From positions 2,796,346 through 2,860,345 of the forward strand of contig NZ_KL448323.1 in assembly GCF_000709345.1 (NCBI RefSeq): 64,000 nucleotides of DNA, read 5' to 3'. A program made the translations under genes and the position numbers. Below the pieces are notes generated by a model that was not told the DNA's origin, searched no databases, and was given only the letters and a program-made list of their open reading frames with translations. Source of the DNA: Polaromonas glacialis (GTDB lineage Bacteria > Pseudomonadota > Gammaproteobacteria > Burkholderiales > Burkholderiaceae_C). This document shows positions 8,363-16,611 of the stretch, piece by piece. Position 1 is the stretch's first letter, and each line of letters starts with the position of its first letter.

Positions 8363-8447
8363 CCCCACGCTTTTCACTTCGTGTAATGCGCTGCCCCCCG
8401 GGGGGGCCGCCCCGCCTGCAGTCCGGCAAAGCCGGTCCTGCGGCCGG
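8363..8447 (+). repeat. GC-rich ~85-nt repeat, copy 1 (between livH- and livM-type genes)
   Basis: Begins CCCCACGCTT, then GCGCTGCCCCCCGGGGGGGC, then a hairpin-forming GGCAAAGCC block and GCGGCCGG. It shares order and sequence with 8466-8551 and with the complement of 37031-37122. The C-run/G-run and the GGC-AAGCC block are small palindromes, giving strong hairpin potential. It is a dispersed, possibly REP-like element. Confidence 0.75.
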
Positions 8448-8465
8448 AACTTGGGAAGAATTGAA

Positions 8466-8551
8466 ACCCCCACGCTTCCCGCTGCGCGTGGTTCGCTGCC
8501 CCCCGAGGGGGCCACTGCGCCTGCGGCCCGGCGAAGCCGGTTCCGCGGCCC
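8466..8551 (+). repeat. GC-rich ~85-nt repeat, copy 2, plus a truncated third unit
   Basis: Same order as copy 1: CCCCCACGCTT, a variable TCGC/GCG segment, CTGCCCCCCGAGGGGGCC, CTGCGCCTGCGGCC, GGCGAAGCC and CCGCGGCCC. It lies head to tail with copy 1 (104-nt period). A shorter piece at 8570-8597 (CCTACGCTTGG, CTCGTTGCAC) resembles the start of a third unit. Confidence 0.75.
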
Positions 8552-8617
8552 CTGCTTGCTGGGAATGTTTGCTCCTACGCTTGGCTCGTTGCACACCATG
8601 CCCTTCGGAACCATCCA

Positions 8618-9586
8618 ATGAACAACTCAAAAAAAATCACCCGCATCACCTACATCGCACTGCTGGCGCTGCTGCTGGCCGCGCCGTTTATCGGGCTGTA
8701 CCCGGTGTTTGTGATGAAGCTGCTGTGCTTTGCGCTGTTTGCCTGCGCCTTCAATTTGCTGCTGGGCTTTACCGGCCTGCTGTCGTTCGGCCATGCCGCG
8801 TTTTTTGGCTCGGCCGCCTACATTACCGGCTGGTTCGTCAAGTCACAGAACTGGACGCCTGAACTGGCGATCCTGGCCGGCACCGTGGGCGCCGGACTCA
8901 TCGGGCTGGTGGTCGGCGCGGTGGCGATCCGCCGCCAGGGCATCTACTTCGCCATGATCACGCTGGCGATTGCCCAGATGGTGTATTTCGTCTGCCTGCA
9001 GGCGCCCTTTACCGGTGGCGAAGACGGCCTGCAAGGGGTGGCGCGCGGCGACCTGTTCGGCATGCTCTCGCTGCAGTCCGACAACGCCATGTACTACTTC
9101 GTGGTGGCCATTTTCGTGCTGTGTTTCCTGTTCATCACGCGCATCGTCAACTCGCCGTTTGGCCAGGTGCTCAAGATGATCCGGGAAAACGAACCACGCG
9201 CGATCTCGCTGGGCTACCAGGTGGACCGCTACAAGCTGCTGGCCTTCGTGCTGTCGTCGGCGCTGGCCGGGCTGGCCGGTTCGCTCAAGACGCTGGTCAT
9301 GGGTTTTGCCACGCTGTCCGACGTGCATTGGTCGATGTCCGGCGAGGTGATCCTGATGTCGCTGCTGGGCGGCGTGGGCACCTTCTTCGGCCCGGTGATG
9401 GGCGCGGGCATCGTGATTTCGCTGCAGAACCTGCTGGCCGACAAGGTCGGTTCTTGGGTCACGGTCATCATCGGCGTGATCTTCGTGCTGTGCGTACTGG
9501 CCTTCCGCAAGGGCGTGGTCGGCGAGTTGCAGGCCTTCCGAGATCGCCGCAAGGCGGCCGCGCAGGTGGCGGCCAAGCAGGCCTGA
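8618..9586 (+). CDS. ABC transporter permease, LivM type
   Basis: This 322-aa polytopic membrane protein has the LivM signatures FNLLLGFTGLLSFGHAAFFG near the N-terminus and the cytoplasmic loop MIRENEPRAISLGYQVDRYK that couples to the ATPases. It completes the transmembrane channel of the importer and is the last gene of the operon; a strong terminator follows at 9616-9652. A weak GGAA lies upstream of the ATG. The GC-rich repeats just upstream may affect coupling with the preceding permease. Confidence 0.85.
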   Translation: MNNSKKITRITYIALLALLLAAPFIGLYPVFVMKLLCFALFACAFNLLLGFTGLLSFGHAAFFGSAAYITGWFVKSQNWTPELAILAGTVGAGLIGLVVGAVAIRRQGIYFAMITLAIAQMVYFVCLQAPFTGGEDGLQGVARGDLFGMLSLQSDNAMYYFVVAIFVLCFLFITRIVNSPFGQVLKMIRENEPRAISLGYQVDRYKLLAFVLSSALAGLAGSLKTLVMGFATLSDVHWSMSGEVILMSLLGGVGTFFGPVMGAGIVISLQNLLADKVGSWVTVIIGVIFVLCVLAFRKGVVGELQAFRDRRKAAAQVAAKQA

Positions 9587-9615
9587 CGCTGCCGGTCCGG
9601 GTCCGGGTCCAAGAC

Positions 9616-9652
9616 AAAGTGCGCGCCGGGCAACCGGCAGCGCACTTTTTTC
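9616..9652 (+). terminator. Rho-independent terminator of the ABC importer operon
   Basis: AAGTGCGC-GCCGG paired with CCGGC-AGCGCACTT (one bulge) gives a long GC-rich stem with a 4-nt loop, then a run of T. It stands between the convergent importer operon and the anti-sigma gene and is nearly symmetric. Confidence 0.85.
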
Positions 9653-9666
9653 ATGGCGCTAGGTTT

Positions 9667-9712
9667 TTAATAGCATATTGCGCATGCCCAGCGTGCACAA
9701 AAGCCACTTTTC
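9667..9712 (+). repeat. ATAGC intergenic hairpin repeat, copy between convergent genes
   Basis: TTAATAGC, then TTGCGCATGCCC, AGCGTGCAC and AAAAGCCACTTTT match the family core (ATAGC, paired GCGC/GTGC, A-rich, GCC, T-run). It lies between the importer terminator and the 3' end of the anti-sigma gene. Confidence 0.65.
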
Positions 9713-9736
9713 CCTTGAATCAGGCAATTCCAGCGC

Positions 9737-10480
9737 TCAGGTGACCTTGACCGCCCGGCCGATAAACTGGATTGGCCCGGTTGGCCGGTTGGTCGGCGAG
9801 CCATTGGCGGGCTCCAGCGTCAGCTCAAACAACTGGTTGGGCTGCAGCGGCGGGAGCTTGTCCAGTGGTATTTGAATCGTCTGGCCGGGCTTGACCAGGC
9901 CCAGCGACACCGGGCCGTTCCAGTTGTCGCCCTTGGTCCAGAACTGCAGCGACTTTTCAGCCGGCACCTCGGCCTGCCCCAGCGGAATCAGGCTCAGCGA
10001 TTTCGGTCCGCTGGCCTGAACGACCCAGCCCGGTGCCTTGTCCTGCGGCGCGACCAGCACCACCAGATATTGCGGCGCGGCGGGCGGCAAGGCACCCAGG
10101 CGCGTGACCAGCACCGAGGCCAGCACGGCGGCAGCGGCAAAACCGGTGCCAGCCAGGCCGCGCCAGAGCTTCACGCTGTTCCACCAGCCGGAGCCCTGCA
10201 AACGCCGGGGCCGGCGGGGCGCGGCAGCGGCGTCAACCGGCGCCGGGGATGGCGCGGCCGCTTCGTCAAGGCTGGCTTCGATCCGGCGCCACAGCTGGGT
10301 CGAAGGCTCCACCGGATTGGCCAGTGCCGCCAGCGGCAGCAACTGCTCCTGCCAGCGCAGCACGGCTTCGCGCAATTCCGCGTCGCCGGGCAGGCGCTGC
10401 TCGACCTCGCGGCGCCGCGCCGCCGACAAGGTGCCCAGCACATACTCGCCAGCCAGTTCATCGCGATCGAGCGGACTCAT
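9737..10480 (-). CDS. RskA-like anti-sigma factor (zinc-less, single-pass membrane)
   Basis: The 247-aa product starts MSPLDRDELAGEYVLGTLS, the N-terminal sigma-binding segment of RskA/anti-sigma-K proteins. One membrane helix follows near residues 125-145 (GFAAAAVLASVLVT), then a periplasmic RskA domain (QYLVVLVAPQDKAPGWVV, SLGLVKPGQTIQIPL). No HxxxCxxC zinc motif is seen. It would hold the adjacent ECF sigma factor inactive at the membrane until an envelope or oxidative signal arrives. It starts 55 nt after the sigma stop, on the same strand. The frame runs open upstream into the sigma gene, but this ATG fits the family start. Confidence 0.8.
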   Translation of the reverse strand: MSPLDRDELAGEYVLGTLSAARRREVEQRLPGDAELREAVLRWQEQLLPLAALANPVEPSTQLWRRIEASLDEAAAPSPAPVDAAAAPRRPRRLQGSGWWNSVKLWRGLAGTGFAAAAVLASVLVTRLGALPPAAPQYLVVLVAPQDKAPGWVVQASGPKSLSLIPLGQAEVPAEKSLQFWTKGDNWNGPVSLGLVKPGQTIQIPLDKLPPLQPNQLFELTLEPANGSPTNRPTGPIQFIGRAVKVT

Positions 10481-10535
10481 GCAAAGTGCCTGCGCGCCGC
10501 GCGCTTCGGAATTTGCTTTGGGGCGGCCCGGCGGC

Positions 10536-11111
10536 TCATGCCATGCACTCCCGCAGGCTGCCCATGCCGCGCTTGATCCAGGCCTTGACAGTGCCCAGCG
10601 GCGTCTGGGTGCGCGCGGCAATTTCGCCATGCGAGCAGCCATCGACATAGGCGTACAAGATGCAGTTGCGCCGCGCCGGTTCCAGCCGCGACAGGCAATC
10701 GTTCAGCCGGCCAAGGCTGGCGTGCGCTTCAAACGCATCGGCCAGCTGGTGATGTGCGGCCATCGAGGTCTGCGCGTCCAGCGCTTCGGCGGTTTCCTCG
10801 TCCACCGTCACCTCGCGCGCGCCGTTGCGCACGCTGTTCAGCGCCAGGTTGCGCGTCACGCTGTAGATCCAGCCCCGGCCCGAGCCGAGCGTGGCGTCGA
10901 AGCTGGCGGCCTTGGTCCAGATGGCCATGAACGCATCGTGCAGCACATCTTCGGCCTGCTGGCGCTGGCGCACGATGCGCAGCGCCACGCCCAGCAGATG
11001 CCGGCTTTCGTGCCGGTAAAGGTCGTGCAAGGCCTGGCGGTCCCCCCGGGCGCAGCTGCGCAGGGCCTGCTCGTAGTCAAAGGAATCGGCGGTGTCGGGC
11101 GCAATCGTCAC
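10536..11111 (-). CDS. ECF RNA polymerase sigma factor (SigK/RpoE-like)
   Basis: The 191-aa protein has ECF sigma region 2 (LYRHESRHLLGVALRIV, then AEDVLHDAFMAIWTKA, the -10 recognition part) and region 4 (CILYAYVDGCSHGEIAARTQTPLGTVKAWIKRGM, a helix-turn-helix for the -35 element). It is paired with the RskA-like anti-sigma gene downstream on the same strand. Such pairs usually control their own promoter and a small envelope-stress or photo-oxidative regulon; the DUF3455 lipoprotein gene immediately upstream is a likely member. The start is the first ATG. Confidence 0.9.
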   Translation of the reverse strand: MTIAPDTADSFDYEQALRSCARGDRQALHDLYRHESRHLLGVALRIVRQRQQAEDVLHDAFMAIWTKAASFDATLGSGRGWIYSVTRNLALNSVRNGAREVTVDEETAEALDAQTSMAAHHQLADAFEAHASLGRLNDCLSRLEPARRNCILYAYVDGCSHGEIAARTQTPLGTVKAWIKRGMGSLRECMA

Positions 11112-11231
11112 AGGCAGGCTCGGTCGGCGTTGACAGGGAATGAAAAGGCAGCGGCCGCTTCATGAGTCGCCCGCCGGGGAAAAATTCGTCCGATGTTAGC
11201 CGACACGAAAAAATGCGCCCCGCCGCAGGAA

Positions 11232-11798
11232 TCAGGCGGCTTTCCAGAAAATATAGTCGGCCTGGTACTTCACGATTTCCCGGGCACCCTTGCTGGCGGC
11301 ATTGCAGACGCTGGCGGGGGCCACGCCGCCCTTGAGGGCCACGCGCTGGATGTAGCTCACGCCGGTCATGGCGCCGCTGCCCATGGCCGGGTTGGCCTTG
11401 ACCAGCTGGTACGGCAGGTTGCCCGTGCCGGCCGGCGCGACGGCCAGTTGCGTGGCGGTCACTTTCGAGCCGTCCATCGCCTCCCAGGTGGCGGGCGGGC
11501 CGTAGTACTTGCCTACCTGCTTGCCGCTGCGGTCGTTGAGCAGGGCGTTCGGGCCGACAAACACCCATTCGGTCATGCCGGGCGCATTGGCCTTGTCGCG
11601 GCATTCGTAGGTGATCTCGCCCACGCCGACGGTTTCCATCGCCACCTGGTGGCCGGCCGGCACCTTGACGGCATCGGGCAGGCTGTCCTGCTTAAACGTG
11701 GCGGCCATCGGTTTCATGGGCGCCATGGAGCCGCAGGCGGCCAGCAGCGCGGCAGCGCAAAGGGTGGCAAGGGCCAGGGGAAAGCGGATTTTCGACAT
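11232..11798 (-). CDS. DUF3455 lipoprotein
   Basis: The 188-aa precursor has a lipoprotein signal ending LLAAC (lipidated Cys around residue 21) and the DUF3455 landmarks GVGEITYECRDK and TEWVFVGPNALLNDRSG, then KYYGPPATWEAMDGSKV. Function is unknown; related genes often sit beside ECF sigma/anti-sigma pairs, as here. The start ATG is preceded by GGAG 8-9 nt upstream. The mature protein is probably anchored in the periplasm or outer membrane. Confidence 0.8.
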   Translation of the reverse strand: MSKIRFPLALATLCAAALLAACGSMAPMKPMAATFKQDSLPDAVKVPAGHQVAMETVGVGEITYECRDKANAPGMTEWVFVGPNALLNDRSGKQVGKYYGPPATWEAMDGSKVTATQLAVAPAGTGNLPYQLVKANPAMGSGAMTGVSYIQRVALKGGVAPASVCNAASKGAREIVKYQADYIFWKAA

Positions 11799-11863
11799 GG
11801 TGGTTCTCCAAAAATAATGAGCAGATGAAGCAGCTTTTCTGCGCTGCTACAGGTACTACACGC

Positions 11864-11891
11864 CAGTCGCGCTTTTGGATGCAGTCGCGCT
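11864..11891. repeat. Direct repeat pair upstream of the DUF3455 gene
   Basis: CAGTCGCGCT occurs twice (11864-11873 and 11882-11891), spaced 18 nt start to start, about 70-95 nt upstream of the DUF3455 start codon. The spacing could suit a regulator, but no family can be named. Confidence 0.35.
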
Positions 11892-11951
11892 GGAGTATTT
11901 TTGAAAAAGTTGCCGGGCTGGCTGGCTGGCAAAAAACGGCGGCACCAAACC

Positions 11952-12011
11952 ACTATCAATTCAATAGCTGTTCACGCCCGCAGTCATTGCGCAAACGTGC
12001 AAAAAGGCTTG
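11952..12011 (+). repeat. ATAGC intergenic hairpin repeat at the 3' end of the SDR gene
   Basis: ACTATCAATTCAATAGCTG, then CACGCCCGCAGTC, ATTGCGCAAACGTGC and AAAAAGGCTTG. It lies 9 nt beyond the stop codon of the minus-strand SDR gene. Confidence 0.65.
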
Positions 12012-12020
12012 AAATCAGGG

Positions 12021-12794
12021 TCAAAAAGGCAGCGTCAAGCCCTTGTAGTCCAGCAGGCTGCCGGTGTCGCCGGGCTTTAAATTATTCAGCACGGCCAGCA
12101 GGTCGCTGGCGGCTTCTTCGGCCGGCCGCACTTTCAGGCCGGTCTTGGCGAAGGGCTGGCTCAGCGCGGTATCGACCGTGCCCGGATGCAGCGCGACGCA
12201 GATCGACGCGCGGTTGCGGCGGGTCATTTCGACCGATGCGGTCTTGACCAGCTGGTTCAGCGCGGCCTTCGAGGCACGGTAACCGTACCAGCCGCCGAGC
12301 GCGTTGTCGCCGATGCTGCCGACCCTGGCGGAAACAAACGCCGCCACGCAGCGCCCTTGCTTGGGCAGCAGCGGCAAAAAATGCTTCATCACCAGCGCCG
12401 GGCCGATGGCGTTGACCTGGAAGACGTGCTGCAAATAGCCGGCGTCCAGCTGGCTGAAGCTGCGTTCGGGCTGGCCCTGCGGGCCGTGCAGGAAGCCGCT
12501 GGCGACCACGAGAAGGCGAAGCTCAAGCTGCCGGGAAGCGCACTGCGCCGCCACCCAGTCCGCCGCTGTTTTCAAACTCGCTTCATCGCCGTAGTCGATG
12601 GCCGGAAGGCTGCTGCGGCTCAGCGCCAGCACCGCCGCGCAAGGCCCGGTTTCGCCCGCCATGCCGGACAGCTGTGCCACCAGCGCCGCGCCCAGTCCGC
12701 CGCCGGCACCGATCACCACGGCTGCGCCGTTAGGCGATTGAGCTTTGCAGGCCGGATTCGGCAGGCTGACATCCGAAGGAGTCGAAGGTTTCAT
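12021..12794 (-). CDS. Short-chain dehydrogenase/reductase (SDR) family protein
   Basis: The 257-aa protein has an SDR-type nucleotide-binding glycine motif (VVIGAGGGLGAALV, near residue 25), an NAIGP segment matching the NAG region, a catalytic YxxxK (YGYRASKAAL) preceded by a Ser (ARVGSIGDN), and LHPGTVDTALS after it. It is probably an NAD(P)H-dependent carbonyl reductase or CsgA/C-factor-like SDR; the substrate is unknown. An AAGGGGAA ribosome-binding site supports the ATG at 12792-12794. Its start abuts the RloB gene on the same strand (46-nt gap), but the normal GC content contrasts with the AT-richer RloB/AAA pair. Confidence 0.8.
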   Translation of the reverse strand: MKPSTPSDVSLPNPACKAQSPNGAAVVIGAGGGLGAALVAQLSGMAGETGPCAAVLALSRSSLPAIDYGDEASLKTAADWVAAQCASRQLELRLLVVASGFLHGPQGQPERSFSQLDAGYLQHVFQVNAIGPALVMKHFLPLLPKQGRCVAAFVSARVGSIGDNALGGWYGYRASKAALNQLVKTASVEMTRRNRASICVALHPGTVDTALSQPFAKTGLKVRPAEEAASDLLAVLNNLKPGDTGSLLDYKGLTLPF

Positions 12795-12840
12795 TTTTCC
12801 CCTTGTGTCATTACGGGTCAGGCTTGCTGTTTGACTACCG

Positions 12841-13467
12841 TCATTCAACAGGCTGTGGCTTGCCTAAAAATTCGAAGCATTCAATCAAATCATGAAGCCG
12901 TGTACTGGGATTCAACTCGCCTTCATTGAGCGCTTCTGCCATCACTTGTGCAGCACGCTGCCTCGCTGTTGGCAGCCTGTCAATAAGCCGCTCAAAAAGG
13001 TTTTCAGAGCTGCCTTTCGCATAATTTTCCATGCCCGCCACTTTGCACAAATCCTTTACCAAGAGATCACCCGAAGAATTCTTGCCTACCCCGATGTAGG
13101 GTCTGCGCGTCTTTTGAAAATGCAGCAGAAGCCAGAATTCGTAGCAAGGGTAGGAGGCAATGACCGAAATCTTCTTGTTTCCTTTAACCAGATCTAACGC
13201 CTCATCAAAATTTTCATGACGGTCTCGGTCAATGGAGCAATAAACATGGTCGAAAAGCCGCTGCCGTTCCATAGCCTCTTTGACGATGTTTAAAGGATCG
13301 TTTTTTCCACAATGAACAATGTCAACCTCCGCATAGGCTCGGAAATGGTGGGCCGCATCTTTAAGATATTGCAGACTGGATTTCGTATCTTCGCAAATGA
13401 CCAATACGCGTGTCTGTGGTTTTAGGCTAGGTTTCTTGCGCTCGAACGGCGAAGATTTGCGCGCCAT
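12841..13467 (-). CDS. RloB-like TOPRIM-family protein (putative defence effector)
   Basis: The 208-aa product shows RloB features: basic N-terminus, VLVICEDTKSS (Glu26 fits the TOPRIM Glu), YCSIDRDRH (Asp80 and Asp82 fit the TOPRIM DxD), then SYPCYEFWLLLHF, a strongly conserved RloB block. RloB was named as a restriction-linked ORF and is related to the nuclease half of OLD-like and PARIS-type systems. Start: ATG at 13465-13467 with a GGAGTG/GAGG site inside the end of the upstream ATPase gene; the stop of that gene is only 2 nt away, so the two are translationally coupled. Base composition is lower in GC than the neighbours, a sign of horizontal gain. Defence function is inferred. Confidence 0.8.
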   Translation of the reverse strand: MARKSSPFERKKPSLKPQTRVLVICEDTKSSLQYLKDAAHHFRAYAEVDIVHCGKNDPLNIVKEAMERQRLFDHVYCSIDRDRHENFDEALDLVKGNKKISVIASYPCYEFWLLLHFQKTRRPYIGVGKNSSGDLLVKDLCKVAGMENYAKGSSENLFERLIDRLPTARQRAAQVMAEALNEGELNPSTRLHDLIECFEFLGKPQPVE

Positions 13468-13469
13468 CC

Positions 13470-14750
13470 TCAAACACTCCGTTTCACGAAAGGCAAGCCA
13501 CGATAACGCCCTTCGTAGTAACGCTTTTCGATGTCTTCGCTTTCCCGGCCTTCAAAGTCATGAATGGAGCGCAGTTGCGTGGCTCCGTTCATGTCCCGTT
13601 CCGTGATCCAGAACTGGTCGCGGCGCAGCAATTTTGTATCCATGAGGTGCGTGTCATGCGTGGTAAAAATTAGCTGAGAAGGCACGGAGGAATTGATGTG
13701 CTTTTCGACCAGGGTCGCCACTATTTTTGGGTGCAGGCTGCTGTCAAGCTCGTCCACGATTAATAGTCGGTCGGCTCCGTAAGACGGATTTTTGGTAATC
13801 CATGGAAGCCAGAATCCGATGAGATTTTTTGTTCCTTCAGACTCGTCTTCATAATTTAAGTCGGCATCACCCAACGCTGTTTTATGGGTAAGAACAGTCA
13901 TCTTGCTAGCTGTCGGCGCTGCATTTATTGACTTGTTCTCCTTCTCGAAAAGCTTGCCCAATGCATTTAAACCAACTTGGGGAAGTTCAAGCGTTTCGAC
14001 TGTCATTTTTGAAATAGGGACATCTACATCACGAAGAAATGATGCAATCTCCTTTGCGCAAATCTCATCTTCTGCGGCAAGTTTCTGTGCGGCATCGGCC
14101 ATGATATTCATGCCATTCAATAATGAAAAGCTCGATTTTCTAAGCCATTCAAACGGCACTTTCAGCGGCGTCAGTGCTTCGCTGCTATTGGCCATCGCCT
14201 GCGCAATAAACAGCAGCTTGGGCGGCGTTAGTTTTTGCCAGGCATCCAGCAGTTCCGCGCTCAAGCTGTCTTTCAAGAGCGCACCAAATTCGTAAGACTC
14301 GCCCTTCGCCAAATGCAGCCGCTCGTAAAGCAGAGACTCCTGGCCTTTCGGATAAAAAAGCAGTTTTTCACCAATAATGCGTTCGCTGGTTGCGGACAAA
14401 GTGAACTGATACCTCATGCTCGCATGAATGAAATTCAGTTCAAACACGCTGGGCTGGTCTGCCAGCGCGGCATCAAACCGAAACGGAGATATGGGCAGCG
14501 GTATGTTCCGGGTGCTAGGCTCACGCTGAGCCATCCTGCTGACAACATCCAGCGCTTTGAGCAAATTGCTTTTACCTGATGCGTTCGGGCCATAGATAAC
14601 GGCCACCTTGAGCAAATCAGGCAACTTTTCGCCTGCTGACTCAGGCTTGAAGACGTTTTCGCGCTTTCGCAGTCGCGGGGCAGCCACCATTGACAAGGTT
14701 TGCCGCTCACGAAATGAACGGAAGTTGGTGACGGAGAATTCAATCAACAT
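13470..14750 (-). CDS. AAA15-family ATPase, RloA-like (OLD/SMC-type)
   Basis: The 426-aa protein starts MLIEFSVTNFRSFRERQTLS, the classic beginning of AAA15/OLD-type ATPases, with Walker A YGPNASGKSN (residues 53-62). After an inserted coiled and helical region comes a signature SEGTKNLIG, Walker B RLLIVDELDSSLHP (about 328-341) and the H-loop FTTHDTHLMD, ending KRYYEGRYRGLP as in RloA homologs. It would sense infection and control the RloB effector directly downstream, a scheme like AriA/AriB of PARIS. Lower GC than neighbours. The chosen ATG (14748-14750) fits the family start; a TTG five codons upstream is possible. Confidence 0.85.
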   Translation of the reverse strand: MLIEFSVTNFRSFRERQTLSMVAAPRLRKRENVFKPESAGEKLPDLLKVAVIYGPNASGKSNLLKALDVVSRMAQREPSTRNIPLPISPFRFDAALADQPSVFELNFIHASMRYQFTLSATSERIIGEKLLFYPKGQESLLYERLHLAKGESYEFGALLKDSLSAELLDAWQKLTPPKLLFIAQAMANSSEALTPLKVPFEWLRKSSFSLLNGMNIMADAAQKLAAEDEICAKEIASFLRDVDVPISKMTVETLELPQVGLNALGKLFEKENKSINAAPTASKMTVLTHKTALGDADLNYEDESEGTKNLIGFWLPWITKNPSYGADRLLIVDELDSSLHPKIVATLVEKHINSSVPSQLIFTTHDTHLMDTKLLRRDQFWITERDMNGATQLRSIHDFEGRESEDIEKRYYEGRYRGLPFVKRSV

Positions 14751-14827
14751 GCAGAAATCTCGCAAATAAAGTCAATAAATTGCCTTTATTTTGGCAGAAA
14801 TGAAATTTATCTGCAGATTTTCTGCAT

Positions 14828-16231
14828 TTAATCCTCCATCAGCCGAACCCGCACGCTCTTGCCCTTGACCTTGCCCATCGCCAGCTTGTGCAGCGCGTCG
14901 GCGGCGATGCGGCGGTCCACCGCCACGTAGGTCGAGAACTCGTTCACATTGATCTTGCCGACCTGCTCGCGCGTGAAGCCGGCCTCGCCGGTCAGCGCGC
15001 CGAGCACGTCGCCGGCGCGGATCTTTTCCTTGCGGCCGCCGACGATCTGCAGCGTCGCCATCGGCGGGCGCAGCGGCTCCTTGCTGGCGGGCGTGAGTTC
15101 TTCAAGCTTGTGCCATTCGGACTCGGTCTTTTGCAGCTGCTCGATCTTGCCGACCGAACCCATCTCGTCCATGCTGGCCAGGCTGATGGCCCAGCCTTCC
15201 TCGTCGGCGCGGCCGGTGCGGCCGATGCGGTGGATGTGGATTTCACTGTCCGGCGTCACATCGACGTTGATGACCATTTCCAGCTGCGAAATGTCCAGCC
15301 CGCGCGCGGCCACGTCGGTCGCCACCAGCACCGAGCAACTGCGGTTGGCAAACTGCACCAACACCTGGTCGCGCTCGCGCTGCTCCAGCTCGCCGAACAG
15401 CGCCAGGGCGATGAAGCCCTTGTCCTTGAGCAGCTGCACCAGCGCCCGGCACTGCGACTTGGTGTTGCAAAACGCCAGCGTGCTGACCGGCCGGTAGTGG
15501 CTCAGCACCCGCGCCACGGCGTCGAGGCGCGCCTCGTCATGGTCGGAGTCCTCGACCTGGTACCAGCGCTGGCGGATCTTGCTTTTCTCGTGCTGCGCCT
15601 GCACGGTAATGGTCTGCGGGTTCTTCATGAACTGCTGGCTGATCTTGGCGATGCCCTCGGGGTAGGTCGCCGAAAACAGCAGTGTCTGCCGCTCTTTCGG
15701 GCACTGCTTGGCGACGGTGGCGATATCGTCGAAAAAGCCCATGTCGAGCATGCGGTCGGCCTCATCGAGCACCAGCGTGTTCATCGCTTCCAGGTTCAGG
15801 TTGCCGCGCCCCAGGTGGTCCATGATGCGGCCCGGCGTGCCGACGACGATGTGCGCGCCATGCTCCAGGCTGGCGATCTGCCCGCGCAGCGCGACGCCGC
15901 CGCACAGCGTGACGACCTTGATGTTTTCCTCGGCGCGCGCCAGGCGGCGGATTTCGGTGGTGACCTGGTCAGCGAGTTCGCGCGTCGGGCACAGCACCAT
16001 CGCCTGGATGGCGAAACGCCGGGCGTTCAGGTTGGCCAGCAGCGCCAGCGCGAAGGCGGCGGTCTTGCCGCTGCCGGTCTTGGCCTGGGCGATCAGGTCC
16101 TTGCCAAGCAAGGCGACCGGCAGGGCGGCGGCCTGGATCGGCGTCATCTGGGTGTAGCCGAGTTGCGTCAGGTTGGCCAGCACATGGGCCGGCAGCGACA
16201 GGGTGCTGAAGTCATTGAGGGAAGTAGTCAT
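14828..16231 (-). CDS. dbpA: ATP-dependent RNA helicase DbpA
   Basis: The 467-aa DEAD-box helicase has, in order, the Q motif (YTQMTPIQ), Walker A AKTGSGKT, PTRELA, TPGRI, DEAD (VLDEADRM), SAT, and motif VI HRIGRTGR. The last ~75 residues (IVGGRKEKIRAGDVLGALTGEAGF to KGKSVRVRLMED) form the DbpA-type RNA-binding domain that docks on hairpin 92 of 23S rRNA. Role: 50S ribosome subunit assembly. Length and order match the family. It is transcribed in the same direction as the RloB/AAA pair but separated by 77 nt of AT-rich sequence, so is probably an independent core gene. Confidence 0.9.
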   Translation of the reverse strand: MTTSLNDFSTLSLPAHVLANLTQLGYTQMTPIQAAALPVALLGKDLIAQAKTGSGKTAAFALALLANLNARRFAIQAMVLCPTRELADQVTTEIRRLARAEENIKVVTLCGGVALRGQIASLEHGAHIVVGTPGRIMDHLGRGNLNLEAMNTLVLDEADRMLDMGFFDDIATVAKQCPKERQTLLFSATYPEGIAKISQQFMKNPQTITVQAQHEKSKIRQRWYQVEDSDHDEARLDAVARVLSHYRPVSTLAFCNTKSQCRALVQLLKDKGFIALALFGELEQRERDQVLVQFANRSCSVLVATDVAARGLDISQLEMVINVDVTPDSEIHIHRIGRTGRADEEGWAISLASMDEMGSVGKIEQLQKTESEWHKLEELTPASKEPLRPPMATLQIVGGRKEKIRAGDVLGALTGEAGFTREQVGKINVNEFSTYVAVDRRIAADALHKLAMGKVKGKSVRVRLMED

Positions 16232-16611
16232 ATCCCCCGATTATCGTGACTCGCGCATCGCCCACGAAAGGCACGAATTCCAGCAAGCCCTGGGCGGCGA
16301 AGCCTTCACTCGCCTAGCACCGCAGAACTGCCGAGCTGGACCCCATGAAGCGCTCGCCCCATGGAGCCCGGGCGGATGCGAATGAAGCTTACGTAGAAAT
16401 ACGGTGTCCCCCCGAAATGGTTAAAAACCCTCTTGGCGCAAGGTAGTTCAACACCTATGCTGGTTTTGCCCTGGTTTGATGCATCTTGTTTCAGCGGTCC
16501 CAAAAAAATTACAAAACAATCTGGATGCAGTATTTCAGGTGGTGGCCGAAACCTCTGGAAATACAGCGGTTTCATTTTTTTCCATACTAAAAAAGACAAG
16601 AGACAATTGAC
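16232..16611. other. 380-nt intergenic region before PHB depolymerase
   Basis: No convincing gene. The right part is AT-rich and contains the PHB depolymerase promoter and a weak ribosome-binding site (AAGAGACAA) before 16612. A short plus-strand frame around 16247-16380 reads RHEFQQALGGEAFT, which might be a decayed gene piece, but I do not recognise it. Confidence 0.4.

Noticed and set aside
16247..16380. A possible decayed gene with RHEFQQALGGEAFT
   Set aside because: Too short and not recognisable; left as intergenic.
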